From CAYURR01 sp964446745 (GTDB lineage Bacteria; Bacillota; Clostridia; Lachnospirales; WQUN01): a DNA stretch of 11,495 nt. Both the position numbers and the translations under genes were made by a program. The notes under the pieces were generated by a model. That model saw only the letters and a list, made by a program, of their open reading frames with translations, searched no databases and was not told the origin of the DNA. The stretch lies in contig CAYURR010000095.1 of assembly GCA_964446745.1 (NCBI GenBank), positions 1 through 11,495 of the forward strand, given 5' to 3'. This document shows, in pieces, positions 1-5,751 of this stretch; position 1 is the first letter of the stretch; every line of letters starts with the position of its first letter.

Positions 1-103
1 TAAGTATGTTAAATATGCTGGCTAAATTGGCATGACATATGTTTTGGATTAATATATAAAAGACGTCTATTTTTGTCACCGATACTATTTCTTTTGCATA
101 TAA
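1..103. other. Window edge, no feature recognised
   Basis: This AT-rich stretch holds no convincing gene. The only local structure seen is the short palindrome AGACGTCT at 61-68, followed by a T-rich run. That is too small to call a terminator. It lies downstream of the broken minus-strand kinase gene. Confidence 0.4.
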
Positions 104-286
104 TCATAATACCCGGCATCTCTCTACAAAGCTTTTTACATGGTCACGTGATGTATCTTTTTTAGATGCCTCAATCCCGGCTGTCATCCAATCCATGCAA
201 TGCGCATAGTCTTGTGTCAGTTTTTGCATCTCTTTCCACATCATATTCTCAAAATCGTATATTAACATCAGATTGAACCCTTTCAA
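104..286 (-). other. Out-of-frame tail behind the truncated kinase
   Basis: A 60-codon open frame from a TTG at 286 overlaps the end of the kinase-like gene in another frame and continues past its stop. It has no ribosome binding site at its own start. It contains IYDFEN, which faintly resembles the IIDFE metal-binding segment that follows the catalytic loop in aminoglycoside phosphotransferases, then a charged helical tail ending VKSFVERCRVL. It may be the frameshifted and partly deleted C-terminus of that kinase, or the tail of an unrelated gene joined by deletion. I do not recognise it with confidence and would not call it an independent gene. Confidence 0.3.
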
Positions 287-929
287 ATGTGGGCAGATAG
301 TTCATGGAGTCCCTGATGGGGATTTCGGCAGCGACTCTGACGATATCGAGTTCCTCGTCTGTAAACAACCCAATGTCAATGCTATCGCGTATTAGTAGGT
401 CAAACCATGCACGGTAACAATCGCCCCATTTTTTATGCCATCCCAATGGGCCGGACTGGGTCAAACTGCCAAAGTGCGAGTTTGTCATGGTAGACATCCG
501 AGTGCATATTTCGATAGATTGACGCTTAACCTCGGCTTTTGTTTCATCAACCATACCATCATGCTCAAGCATTACTATGTCTCCACTAATGCGTTCAATG
601 AATATATATCGTACGCCGATCTCTTTGCCTGTAAAATCATAATCCAACACATTTGGGCAAGGGATGCCTGCTTGCTTGCACAAGCGGATACCTTCTACTT
701 CATTTTCAATTTGGCCTGTACGGCTCGTTGGAAATATTTTATTACATTCAGTTTTTAATACAAATTCACCTTCGGTCGTGTGGACGATATATACCTTATT
801 GTATAATCCCCCTGTCGACCATTCGATGAATTTGATTTCGGTCTGTGCTCCAATGGTCTTTTTAACTATCTGTTCTGCGTATCCCGCTATTTCGGGTGCT
901 ATGTAGTTATCCAAAATGATTTCCTCCAT
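249..929 (-). pseudogene. Truncated aminoglycoside phosphotransferase-like kinase
   Basis: The 226-residue product matches the N-lobe and first part of the C-lobe of the APH/choline-kinase-like fold. It has a glycine-rich turn STGGLYNKVYIV (about 38-49), the ATP-binding lysine in FVLK (Lys59), a likely helix-C glutamate in IENEVEG (about 74-80) and the hinge-like YIFIERISGDIV (108-119). Family members run to about 260-300 residues and carry an HGDxxxxN catalytic loop and an ID(F/W)E metal site. Both are absent, and the frame closes soon after LPTFERVQSDVNIRF. The protein is therefore probably catalytically dead, through frameshift or deletion near 250-290. The ATG at 927-929 has no upstream Shine-Dalgarno sequence. 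GGAGG at 923-927 sits 8 nt before an in-frame TTG (912-914, codon 6), which may be the real start. Similar proteins phosphorylate aminoglycosides, macrolides or other small alcohols; the substrate cannot be told here. Confidence 0.72.
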
Positions 930-961
930 TTTTTTGGAGGGTTACAGTATGGTCGCCCTCC
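923..961 (-). promoter_or_regulatory. Ribosome-binding-site hairpin switch of the kinase gene
   Basis: In the minus-strand transcript three complementary arms follow one another: GGAGGG (961-956), CCCTCCA (941-935) and TGGAGG (928-923). Arm 2 can pair with arm 1 (6 bp, 14-nt loop) or with arm 3 (6 bp, six-A loop), but not both. Arm 3 carries the likely Shine-Dalgarno of the kinase-like gene. Arm 1 lies inside the leader peptide and that peptide's stop is in the loop just before arm 2. This is the layout of translational attenuators in front of inducible resistance genes such as cat and erm. The pairing is read directly; the regulatory role is inferred. Confidence 0.6.
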
Positions 962-998
962 TTATTTCGTTCGTTGTATACAAAAATGTGTTCATCAT
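942..998 (-). CDS. Leader peptide of the kinase-like gene (18 aa)
   Basis: The short frame reads MMNTFLYTTNEIRRATIL and then TAA. It has a good ribosome binding site, AAAGGGTG at 1004-1011, 5 nt before the first ATG and 8 nt before the second. It ends one base before arm 2 of the hairpin switch, and its AGG AGG codons form part of arm 1. A ribosome paused on the last codons (ATA CTG TAA) would cover arms 1 and 2 and leave the downstream GGAGG free. I do not recognise the peptide sequence. Its position, its ribosome binding site and its link to alternative hairpins are the evidence that it is translated. Confidence 0.55.
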   Translation of the reverse strand: MMNTFLYTTNEIRRATIL

Positions 999-1035
999 AT
1001 AAACACCCTTTCATTCAAATTTATTTGACTAAGAA

Positions 1036-1052
1036 TTGCATGCAACATTATA
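1036..1052 (-). promoter_or_regulatory. Probable promoter and palindrome upstream of the kinase leader
   Basis: A consensus TATAAT lies at 1047-1052 on the minus strand. No good -35 box is present at the usual distance, so the promoter is weak or needs an activator. Immediately downstream, at the expected start of transcription, is the perfect 10-bp palindrome TTGCATGCAA (1036-1045), a possible operator. The predicted transcript begins near 1040, about 40 nt before the leader peptide. Confidence 0.4.
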
Positions 1053-1116
1053 ACACGTTATATGAATCTTTCTCCCGATAATTTTTATCCTTCCACAGAG
1101 TCAAAAACGTCGGGTT

Positions 1117-2031
1117 TTAAATAGATATGTCATCACGCGTATTCAGGATTGAAATATCATATCCAGATCGTACCATTTGATTAACTGCCCTCATATCATA
1201 TATGATATTTTCCTTTTCACATTCTTCCGCAAACGCATTCCAGAGTTTCTTTGCATGAGGCGATCGGCAATAGTAATACTCCTTGAACTTCTGTTTATAT
1301 TTTTCAGAAATGCCCGGATAGTGCTTTTCAACCTCTTGATAAAAATATTCGCGTTGACCTCCGGACATAGTTACTTGGGTTGACAAATAAATATACTTAG
1401 CCCCATGATACTTTGCTTTTTTTACCATTTCCTGTACGTTTTCTTTTGTGTCAGTTATGTATGGGATCACCGGATCCATTAAAACACCGGCTATTATCCC
1501 GCTTTTGGTCAAATGTTCAATCGCCTTAAATCGTTCCGTTGTCGTTGATACAAACGGCTCTATTTTTCTGCACATTTCATCATCCGAGCAGGTAATAGAA
1601 AAATTTACGCTCGCTGGAGAATGTTCTTTTATATCCTGTAAGATATCTATATCTCTTGTAACCAAATCGCTTTTTGTCATAAGGCATATACCAAAATCAA
1701 ACGCATTGATTAATTCCAATGCGTTTCTTGTCAGTTTGTATTCTTTTTCCTGTGGGTTATACGCGTCCGACATACCTCCTGTAAATACAACGCCCTTTTT
1801 CACTTTGCGGCGTAAGTCATCGCGGACGATCTGCAGCGCATCCTTTTTTGCCCTCACACAGTTGAAGTTACCGCCGAGGTTCCCTATCTTATCGTAATAA
1901 TCGCTTCTGGCGTAGCAATATATGCATCCGTGGCTGCATCCCCAATATATATTCATCACATATTCAAAAGCCAGATAATTAAAATTGGGTTTGCAGTTCA
2001 CTACTATATTCTTAGCATCTATCAATTCCAC
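1117..2031 (-). CDS. SPL-family radical SAM protein
   Basis: The 304-residue protein belongs to the radical S-adenosylmethionine superfamily, close to the spore photoproduct lyase/Rv2578c group (COG1533). It carries the [4Fe-4S] cluster motif as GCSHGCIYCY, with Cys32, Cys36 and Cys39 in CX3CX2C spacing. This is followed by VVFTGGMSDAYNPQEKEYKLTRNALELI, the SAM-binding GG and S/TD-x-Y-x-P-x-E signature of this group. The length is typical. The start is GTG at 2029-2031 with AGGGGG 6 nt upstream; the nearby ATG at 2033-2035 is out of frame. The gene begins 10 bp after the histidine kinase stop, so it is probably co-transcribed as the last gene of that operon. The substrate is unknown, since members with assigned roles repair DNA lesions while most are uncharacterised. 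No terminator was seen after it. Confidence 0.85.
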   Translation of the reverse strand: MELIDAKNIVVNCKPNFNYLAFEYVMNIYWGCSHGCIYCYARSDYYDKIGNLGGNFNCVRAKKDALQIVRDDLRRKVKKGVVFTGGMSDAYNPQEKEYKLTRNALELINAFDFGICLMTKSDLVTRDIDILQDIKEHSPASVNFSITCSDDEMCRKIEPFVSTTTERFKAIEHLTKSGIIAGVLMDPVIPYITDTKENVQEMVKKAKYHGAKYIYLSTQVTMSGGQREYFYQEVEKHYPGISEKYKQKFKEYYYCRSPHAKKLWNAFAEECEKENIIYDMRAVNQMVRSGYDISILNTRDDISI

Positions 2032-2041
2032 ACATATCCCC

Positions 2042-2935
2042 CTATTGGTTTATGAGACTATGACATATTATTGTGATAGATAAAACATTGTCTTCCAATG
2101 AGCTGCAAACTGTACATCCCATCCTTTCAGCGAGGGATTTTACAATATATAACCCAAGCCCTGTGCCACCCGTTGCACGCGATTTATCAGCGGTATAAAA
2201 TCGCTCAAAAATGTGTGCTACATCCTCATCAGTTAAAAACTCCGTACGATTGCTAATAGTAAAAATACATTTGTCCTTTTGCTCTTTGAGATTAACAGAT
2301 ACACTACAGGATGAATATTTTATCGCATTAAAAATGAGATTTTGAAAAATCCGCTCATATGACATAGCATTTCCCATTATATAAATCGCTCTATCCGGTA
2401 GGTTAATCTCCGGCTTAATGCCCTTTTCCTCAAACAACGAATAATTTTCCATAAGGCTCTGTGTTAGTATATATACAATATCAATCTTTTCAAGCGCAAT
2501 ATTATAATTTTCATCGTCCACAAGCGACATCTCATAAAAACCATTTATCAGTCCATTCAAGGCTTTTACTCTATGCTCTACCGTTTCCAAATACTCGTCA
2601 ACCTTATCTTTATTACCCTTTAGCATAGCGACATATCCCATGATTGATGTAAGGGGGGTACGTAGGTCATGCGACAGATTTGCTATGGACTGCTTTAGCC
2701 TTTCTTCATGGCCCTTTAAGTCTATCTGTAACCGCTCTTGCTTTGCAAGGTTTTGATTGATCGCTGAAGATAATCTTTCAATATTTTTATTTGTTAAGGA
2801 AATAGTAATCTTTTTCCTCGTCTTGTTTTCGTTCAGCTCAATTATTTGGTCAGTGACACTTTTTACCTCTTTTTCAATCAAAAAGAGGCGGATAAGAAGA
2901 GCAACTATAATAATTGTAAGTATTACATATCCCAT
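2042..2935 (-). CDS. Sensor histidine kinase, single membrane segment
   Basis: This 297-residue kinase probably senses a drug or peptide, or the activity of the adjacent ABC transporter, and phosphorylates the response regulator at 4734-5414. Residues 2-20 form one hydrophobic membrane segment, and a charged coiled stretch follows. The H-box is SIANLSHDLRTPLTS with phospho-acceptor His89. The N-box is ERIFQNLIFNAIKYS with Asn203, and GTGLGLYIVKSLAERMG (about 257-273) is the G2 ATP lid. The usual DxGxG G1 box is replaced by ISNRTEF, as in other small Bcr-type kinases. There is no extracellular loop or recognisable sensor domain, so sensing may occur within the membrane or through the transporter. 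ATG is preceded by GGAGGCGG, and the gap from the permease stop is 19 nt. Confidence 0.9.
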   Translation of the reverse strand: MGYVILTIIIVALLIRLFLIEKEVKSVTDQIIELNENKTRKKITISLTNKNIERLSSAINQNLAKQERLQIDLKGHEERLKQSIANLSHDLRTPLTSIMGYVAMLKGNKDKVDEYLETVEHRVKALNGLINGFYEMSLVDDENYNIALEKIDIVYILTQSLMENYSLFEEKGIKPEINLPDRAIYIMGNAMSYERIFQNLIFNAIKYSSCSVSVNLKEQKDKCIFTISNRTEFLTDEDVAHIFERFYTADKSRATGGTGLGLYIVKSLAERMGCTVCSSLEDNVLSITIICHSLINQ

Positions 2936-2954
2936 CTTATCCGCCTCCGATTAT

Positions 2955-3746
2955 TTATTTTAGATCGTCTTTTCTAAACGAGAGATACGTTGCCGTAAGC
3001 ATTACTGCAATGGTGCATACACTTACTACTGATGCAAACATTAAAGTTGTTGTGCCGCCGGGCCTAAAGAATTCATTGGACTGCCAAAACGGTGTCAGCT
3101 TTATAATTTTTGTAAATATCTTCACTGCACCAAATCGAGCCTGAGTAAGAATCGACATACCTAGCGTGATGCCCATACTTACACCTATTGTTGCGCCTAT
3201 ACCTTTAGCCATATAAGCAATCAATGCCGAAATACAAGCTATAGAGATATTAAGTAATAAATACACACCTAAAAGCTCTGACATCTTTAAGATAAGTCCA
3301 CCCGTAATCTCATGCCCAAAGCCATTTACCGCTGTCACAAATATTGGCATTACAATCGGCATTAGCATTACCAGTCCTATAACACCTATTATAAAGGCAA
3401 CAGTTTTACCGATGAATACATCTATACGTTTACGTCCTGTCGAGAGTGGCAGCATCAACGTTCTATTCGCAAACTCGGAGCATATAAAAAGTGCGGCAAA
3501 AATGCTAGTAAAAATAGCATTTGACTGTACCTGCCCTAACGAAGCTAAAAACGCATCGTATCCGTTCATTGTAAGGTCACCGCTTACAGTAACACCATCA
3601 GGTGCAGGGCTGCCGTTTTCTAGGCTTGCAGCGTAAAGAAACATACCAATAAATAGGATGCAAAGCAAAAGCAGTCCTAACATAAGCATTTTATAGCTGA
3701 ACGATTTTTTGAGCTTAAATGTTTCTACTCTTATTAAATTAAACAT
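2955..3746 (-). CDS. ABC-2 type transporter permease
   Basis: The 263-residue integral membrane protein has an N-terminal MFNLIRVETFKLKKSFSY entry typical of ABC-2/BcrB-like permeases. About six hydrophobic segments follow, including MLGLLLLCILFIGMFLYAA, IFTSIFAALFICSEF, VAFIIGVIGLVMLMPIVMPI, YLLLNISIACISALIAYMA and a C-terminal LMFASVVSVCTIAVMLTATYLS. It should form the membrane channel of the exporter energised by the ATPase at 3739-4662. I choose ATG at 3744-3746, with TTGGGGGT 7 nt upstream, over the TTG at 3761, which has no ribosome binding site of its own. With this start the gene overlaps the ATPase stop by 8 nt (ATGTTTAA), which indicates translational coupling. Related pairs give immunity to bacitracin or lantibiotics; the substrate here is unknown. 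Confidence 0.88.
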   Translation of the reverse strand: MFNLIRVETFKLKKSFSYKMLMLGLLLLCILFIGMFLYAASLENGSPAPDGVTVSGDLTMNGYDAFLASLGQVQSNAIFTSIFAALFICSEFANRTLMLPLSTGRKRIDVFIGKTVAFIIGVIGLVMLMPIVMPIFVTAVNGFGHEITGGLILKMSELLGVYLLLNISIACISALIAYMAKGIGATIGVSMGITLGMSILTQARFGAVKIFTKIIKLTPFWQSNEFFRPGGTTTLMFASVVSVCTIAVMLTATYLSFRKDDLK

Positions 3747-4662
3747 TCGTTTTACCCCCAATCATTCGCATATAATAGCTCTCCAAATCGTCACCCCTGG
3801 CGGAGATTTCCTCCACTGTAACACCGCTTACAGAAAGCTCCCTCGATACCCTGCCTGTATCATCAAGATAATCATAGAGCTTAATAACATTGTTTGGATT
3901 AACCTCAAATTTAGTAGTCAATAGCTTTGTTTCAATTATCGACACTGCCTTTGGAGCGTCATCAACCTTTAGATATATATGCTTTTTACATTTTTTATCA
4001 AGCTCATCAAGGGATAGCTGTTCAAGCATTTTACCCATGTGTATAAATCCATAGCTCGTTGCAAGCTGATATAGCTCGCTCAGAATGTGACTGGAAATAA
4101 GTATAGTCGTGCCATGCTCCTTGTTCAGTGATTTTAAGAGCTCACGAAGTTCTACAATTCCTACGGGGTCAAGACCGTTTATAGGCTCGTCTAGCACCAA
4201 AAACTCCGGCTCGTTGAGCAATGCGATTGCAAGACCCAAACGCTGCTTCATGCCCAGCGAAAAGTTTTTTGCTTTCTTTTTACCCGTATCCGTGAGCTTT
4301 ACGGTCTGCAAAACCTTGTCAATACAGGTTTTATCGGGAATTCCGCACTGAATTCTGTGTATCTCAAGGTTTTCCCTTGCTGTCATATCGGGATATAGCG
4401 CTGGATTTTCAATGATACAGCCAATACGCTGTCTTTGCTTGGTTAAATCTTTTTCTCCGGTAGCATTAAACAGCGAAAATTCTCCTCCTGTTTGGAATGT
4501 AAGCCCCGATAATATCCGTATCAGTGTGGTTTTACCCGCTCCGTTTTCACCCACAAACCCATATATTTCCCCTCTCTTAACCTCCATGCTGACACCATCA
4601 AGAGCAAAGCTTGATTTGTATTTCTTGCTCAGATTCGATGTCTTAAAAACTATTTCTTTCAT
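3739..4662 (-). CDS. BcrA-type ABC transporter ATP-binding protein
   Basis: The 307-residue cytoplasmic ATPase is a partner of the downstream permease. Walker A is GENGAGKTT (38-46), the signature is FSLGMKQRL (134-142), Walker B is FLVLDEP (154-160), the D-loop is NGLDP and the H-loop is ISSHILSE with His192. The usual Q-loop glutamine is replaced by glutamate in CIIENPALYPDMTA, a common feature of BcrA/lantibiotic-immunity ATPases. A C-terminal region of about 90 residues after the NBD ends SYYMRMIGGKTNV. AAGGGG lies 9 nt before the ATG. The 71-nt gap behind the response regulator holds a separate promoter with direct repeats, so this gene likely starts an inducible transcript for transporter, kinase and radical SAM protein. 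Role by family: export of a peptide or drug, or removal from the membrane. Confidence 0.92.
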   Translation of the reverse strand: MKEIVFKTSNLSKKYKSSFALDGVSMEVKRGEIYGFVGENGAGKTTLIRILSGLTFQTGGEFSLFNATGEKDLTKQRQRIGCIIENPALYPDMTARENLEIHRIQCGIPDKTCIDKVLQTVKLTDTGKKKAKNFSLGMKQRLGLAIALLNEPEFLVLDEPINGLDPVGIVELRELLKSLNKEHGTTILISSHILSELYQLATSYGFIHMGKMLEQLSLDELDKKCKKHIYLKVDDAPKAVSIIETKLLTTKFEVNPNNVIKLYDYLDDTGRVSRELSVSGVTVEEISARGDDLESYYMRMIGGKTNV

Positions 4663-4683
4663 ACAATCAACCCCTTCGCCCCT

Positions 4684-4739
4684 ATTATAACGATCATTGT
4701 TTAAGAAATTCTAAAGTCAATTCTAAAGATTTTCTAAAG
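4684..4739 (-). promoter_or_regulatory. Regulator-dependent promoter with CTTTAGAA repeats
   Basis: On the minus strand a consensus TATAAT (4684-4689) precedes the ATPase gene by 21 nt, but the -35 position (about 4707-4712, AGAATT) is poor. Overlapping and upstream of it are three perfect direct copies of CTTTAGAA, at 4732-4739, 4721-4728 and 4709-4716. A degenerate fourth, CTTAAACA, lies at 4698-4705. Start-to-start spacing is 11, 12 and 11 bp, so all copies lie on one face of the helix. OmpR/PhoB regulators bind such tandem repeats near a weak -35. The farthest copy includes the response regulator's own stop codon. Binding by that regulator is inferred. Confidence 0.6.
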
Positions 4740-5414
4740 CTTTATCATTTTATAACCCATGCCCCAAACCGTCTCGATATAATCCTGATCCAGCACATCC
4801 TTGAGCTTTTTACGAAGATTACTAATGTGGGTATTGATTGTGTTGTCATCGTATGCATACTGCTCATTCCAGACAGCCTCATATAGATTCTGTTTAGAAA
4901 ATACCTTTTGAGGATTTGAGAGCATAAGCTCAAGCAGGGCATATTCTTTGGCTGTGAGAGGTACCGAACTGTCTTTCGCAAGAACTTTTTTGGCGTCTAT
5001 GTTCATTACTATCTCACCATATGCTAGCTTTTCATGTCTATTTGTTGGTGTTTTTATATATCGTTTAATGTTTGCTTCAATGCGCGCAAGCAATTCATTC
5101 ATATCAAACGGTTTTGTAATGTAGTCATCGGCCCCGAGCCTCAGCAGTTCGATCTTTGTTTGTGTCAAGCTTTTTGCAGACATTACAATTACGGGCACAT
5201 TTGAAACATTACGAAGCTCTCTCAACAGCTCATCACCACTTTTGTATGGTAGCATCAGATCCAGCAATATTAAATCGAAGCCGCCGCTCGTAGCCTGTTT
5301 TATTCCGTCCAATCCATTCATTGCTGTGCCTGTCTCGTAACTGTTTTGCTCCAAAAAATCATTGAGCATTTTAGATATTTCAATATCGTCCTCTATGATT
5401 AAGATTCTGTTCAT
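4734..5414 (-). CDS. OmpR/PhoB-family response regulator
   Basis: The 226-residue regulator has a receiver domain (1-about 118) with acidic pocket Glu8-Asp9-Asp10, phospho-acceptor Asp52 in LILLDLMLP, Ser79 in VIVMSAKS and Lys101 in ITKPFD. The C-terminal winged helix (about 130-226) contains LTAKEYALLELMLSNPQKVFS in two parts and ends with YIETVWGMGYKM, the OmpR-type wing. It is presumably phosphorylated by the kinase at 2042-2935, and it likely controls the promoter that starts immediately behind it. The ATG has GAGGTGA 6 nt upstream. Length and motifs are complete. It is the first gene of the minus-strand cluster and is divergent from the ABC exporter operon. Confidence 0.93.
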   Translation of the reverse strand: MNRILIIEDDIEISKMLNDFLEQNSYETGTAMNGLDGIKQATSGGFDLILLDLMLPYKSGDELLRELRNVSNVPVIVMSAKSLTQTKIELLRLGADDYITKPFDMNELLARIEANIKRYIKTPTNRHEKLAYGEIVMNIDAKKVLAKDSSVPLTAKEYALLELMLSNPQKVFSKQNLYEAVWNEQYAYDDNTINTHISNLRKKLKDVLDQDYIETVWGMGYKMIKL

Positions 5415-5433
5415 TCTGTATCACCTCGTTCAT

Positions 5434-5462
5434 ATTATACAACAAGATAAAGATTATTTGAC
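5434..5462 (-). promoter_or_regulatory. Promoter of the response regulator
   Basis: On the minus strand TATAAT lies at 5434-5439, and 17 bp upstream is a poor -35 box, GTCAAA (5457-5462). This -35 overlaps the plus-strand -35 of the exporter promoter by 5 bp. Transcription would start near 5427, just before the GAGGTGA ribosome binding site. Confidence 0.55.
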
Positions 5463-5486
5463 TCTATCCTAACAATATGTTATAAA
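5458..5486 (+). promoter_or_regulatory. Strong promoter of the ABC exporter operon
   Basis: TTGACT (5458-5463), a 17-bp spacer and TATAAA (5481-5486) make a near-consensus sigma-A promoter on the plus strand. Transcription should start near 5493, leaving a 5' leader of about 260 nt before the first exporter gene. Confidence 0.75.
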
Positions 5487-5616
5487 AAAACAAATCCTTT
5501 GAGGGGTGAGAGTGTGATTCTGTAAACCAATACAAGAACGGCAAGTCAAAACTTCAGGTAGGCTGCGGCGAACATATTCGTTTTGCGGTTTATTTGTTGA
5601 CGCCTTCGTTTGGTTT

Positions 5617-5652
5617 ATGGAAAAAACGCTTTATACCTCCAGTCCTGGTTAA
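5617..5652 (+). CDS. Possible leader peptide MEKTLYTSSPG
   Basis: This 11-codon frame lies in the exporter leader. Its ATG is in the 3' arm of stem A and its TAA is in the 5' arm of the 9-bp hairpin at 5644-5664. That placement would suit coupling of translation to folding. There is no Shine-Dalgarno sequence before it, so translation is doubtful. Confidence 0.25.
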   Translation: MEKTLYTSSPG

Positions 5653-5689
5653 TATTTGACCGGGCTTTGATGTGTTGTGCATTTTTCGG

Positions 5690-5722
5690 AAATCATCCGT
5701 TGGCGGATGGTTTCTTTTTTTT
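5690..5722 (+). terminator. Intrinsic terminator (attenuator) before the exporter genes
   Basis: A 10-bp stem joins AAATCATCCG (5690-5699) and CGGATGGTTT (5704-5713), with one G-U pair and a TTGG loop. One C and then eight T (5715-5722) follow directly. It lies 29 nt before the exporter start codon and well after the promoter at 5458-5486, so it must be bypassed for expression. Confidence 0.85.
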
Positions 5723-5751
5723 GTAAAACTCCCCTGAAAGGACATAAATTT

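Larger units (their letters stand above)
5487..5751 (+). promoter_or_regulatory. Structured attenuator leader of the exporter operon
   Basis: This leader can fold in two mutually exclusive ways. Stem A pairs 5518-5530 with 5610-5622 (13 bp with two G-U). An antiterminator pairs 5611-5625 with 5682-5695 (TGGTTT/AAATCA and GAAAAA/TTTTTC around a small internal loop). It takes six of the ten bases of the terminator's 5' arm. Stem A and the antiterminator share 5611-5622, so stem A forming would let the terminator form. A further hairpin (5644-5652 with 5656-5664, 3-nt loop) sits between them. A small ORF (GTG ATT CTG TAA, 5514-5525) with GAGGGG 7 nt upstream ends inside stem A, so a ribosome there would block stem A. 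The pairings are read from sequence; function is inferred. Confidence 0.6.

Noticed and set aside
435..906. Plus-strand frames opposite the kinase-like gene
   Set aside because: They are antisense to a gene with clear homology, have no ribosome binding sites and show no recognisable motifs.
1025..1054. Plus-strand promoter-like TTGACT and TATAAC with 18-bp spacing
   Set aside because: No plus-strand gene follows; downstream lies the antisense of the radical SAM gene. It may be an AT-rich coincidence.
1085..1116. Terminator after the radical SAM gene
   Set aside because: Only a 5-bp CCCGA/TCGGG pairing with a loop of about 35 nt was found, with no adjacent T tract on the minus strand.
3747..3761. 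TTG start for the permease, adding five residues
   Set aside because: The ATG at 3744-3746 has a well-spaced GGGGG ribosome binding site that lies inside the proposed extension.
5670..5726. 18-codon ATG frame running through the terminator (MCCAFFGNHPLADGFFFL)
   Set aside because: There is no Shine-Dalgarno sequence, and the codons simply follow the hairpin and T tract. Translation through the terminator is conceivable but unsupported.
5677..5751. In-frame GTG extension of the first exporter subunit by 25 residues
   Set aside because: The extension would translate through the terminator hairpin, has no ribosome binding site, and adds no family-like sequence before MKNKYLLAHR.
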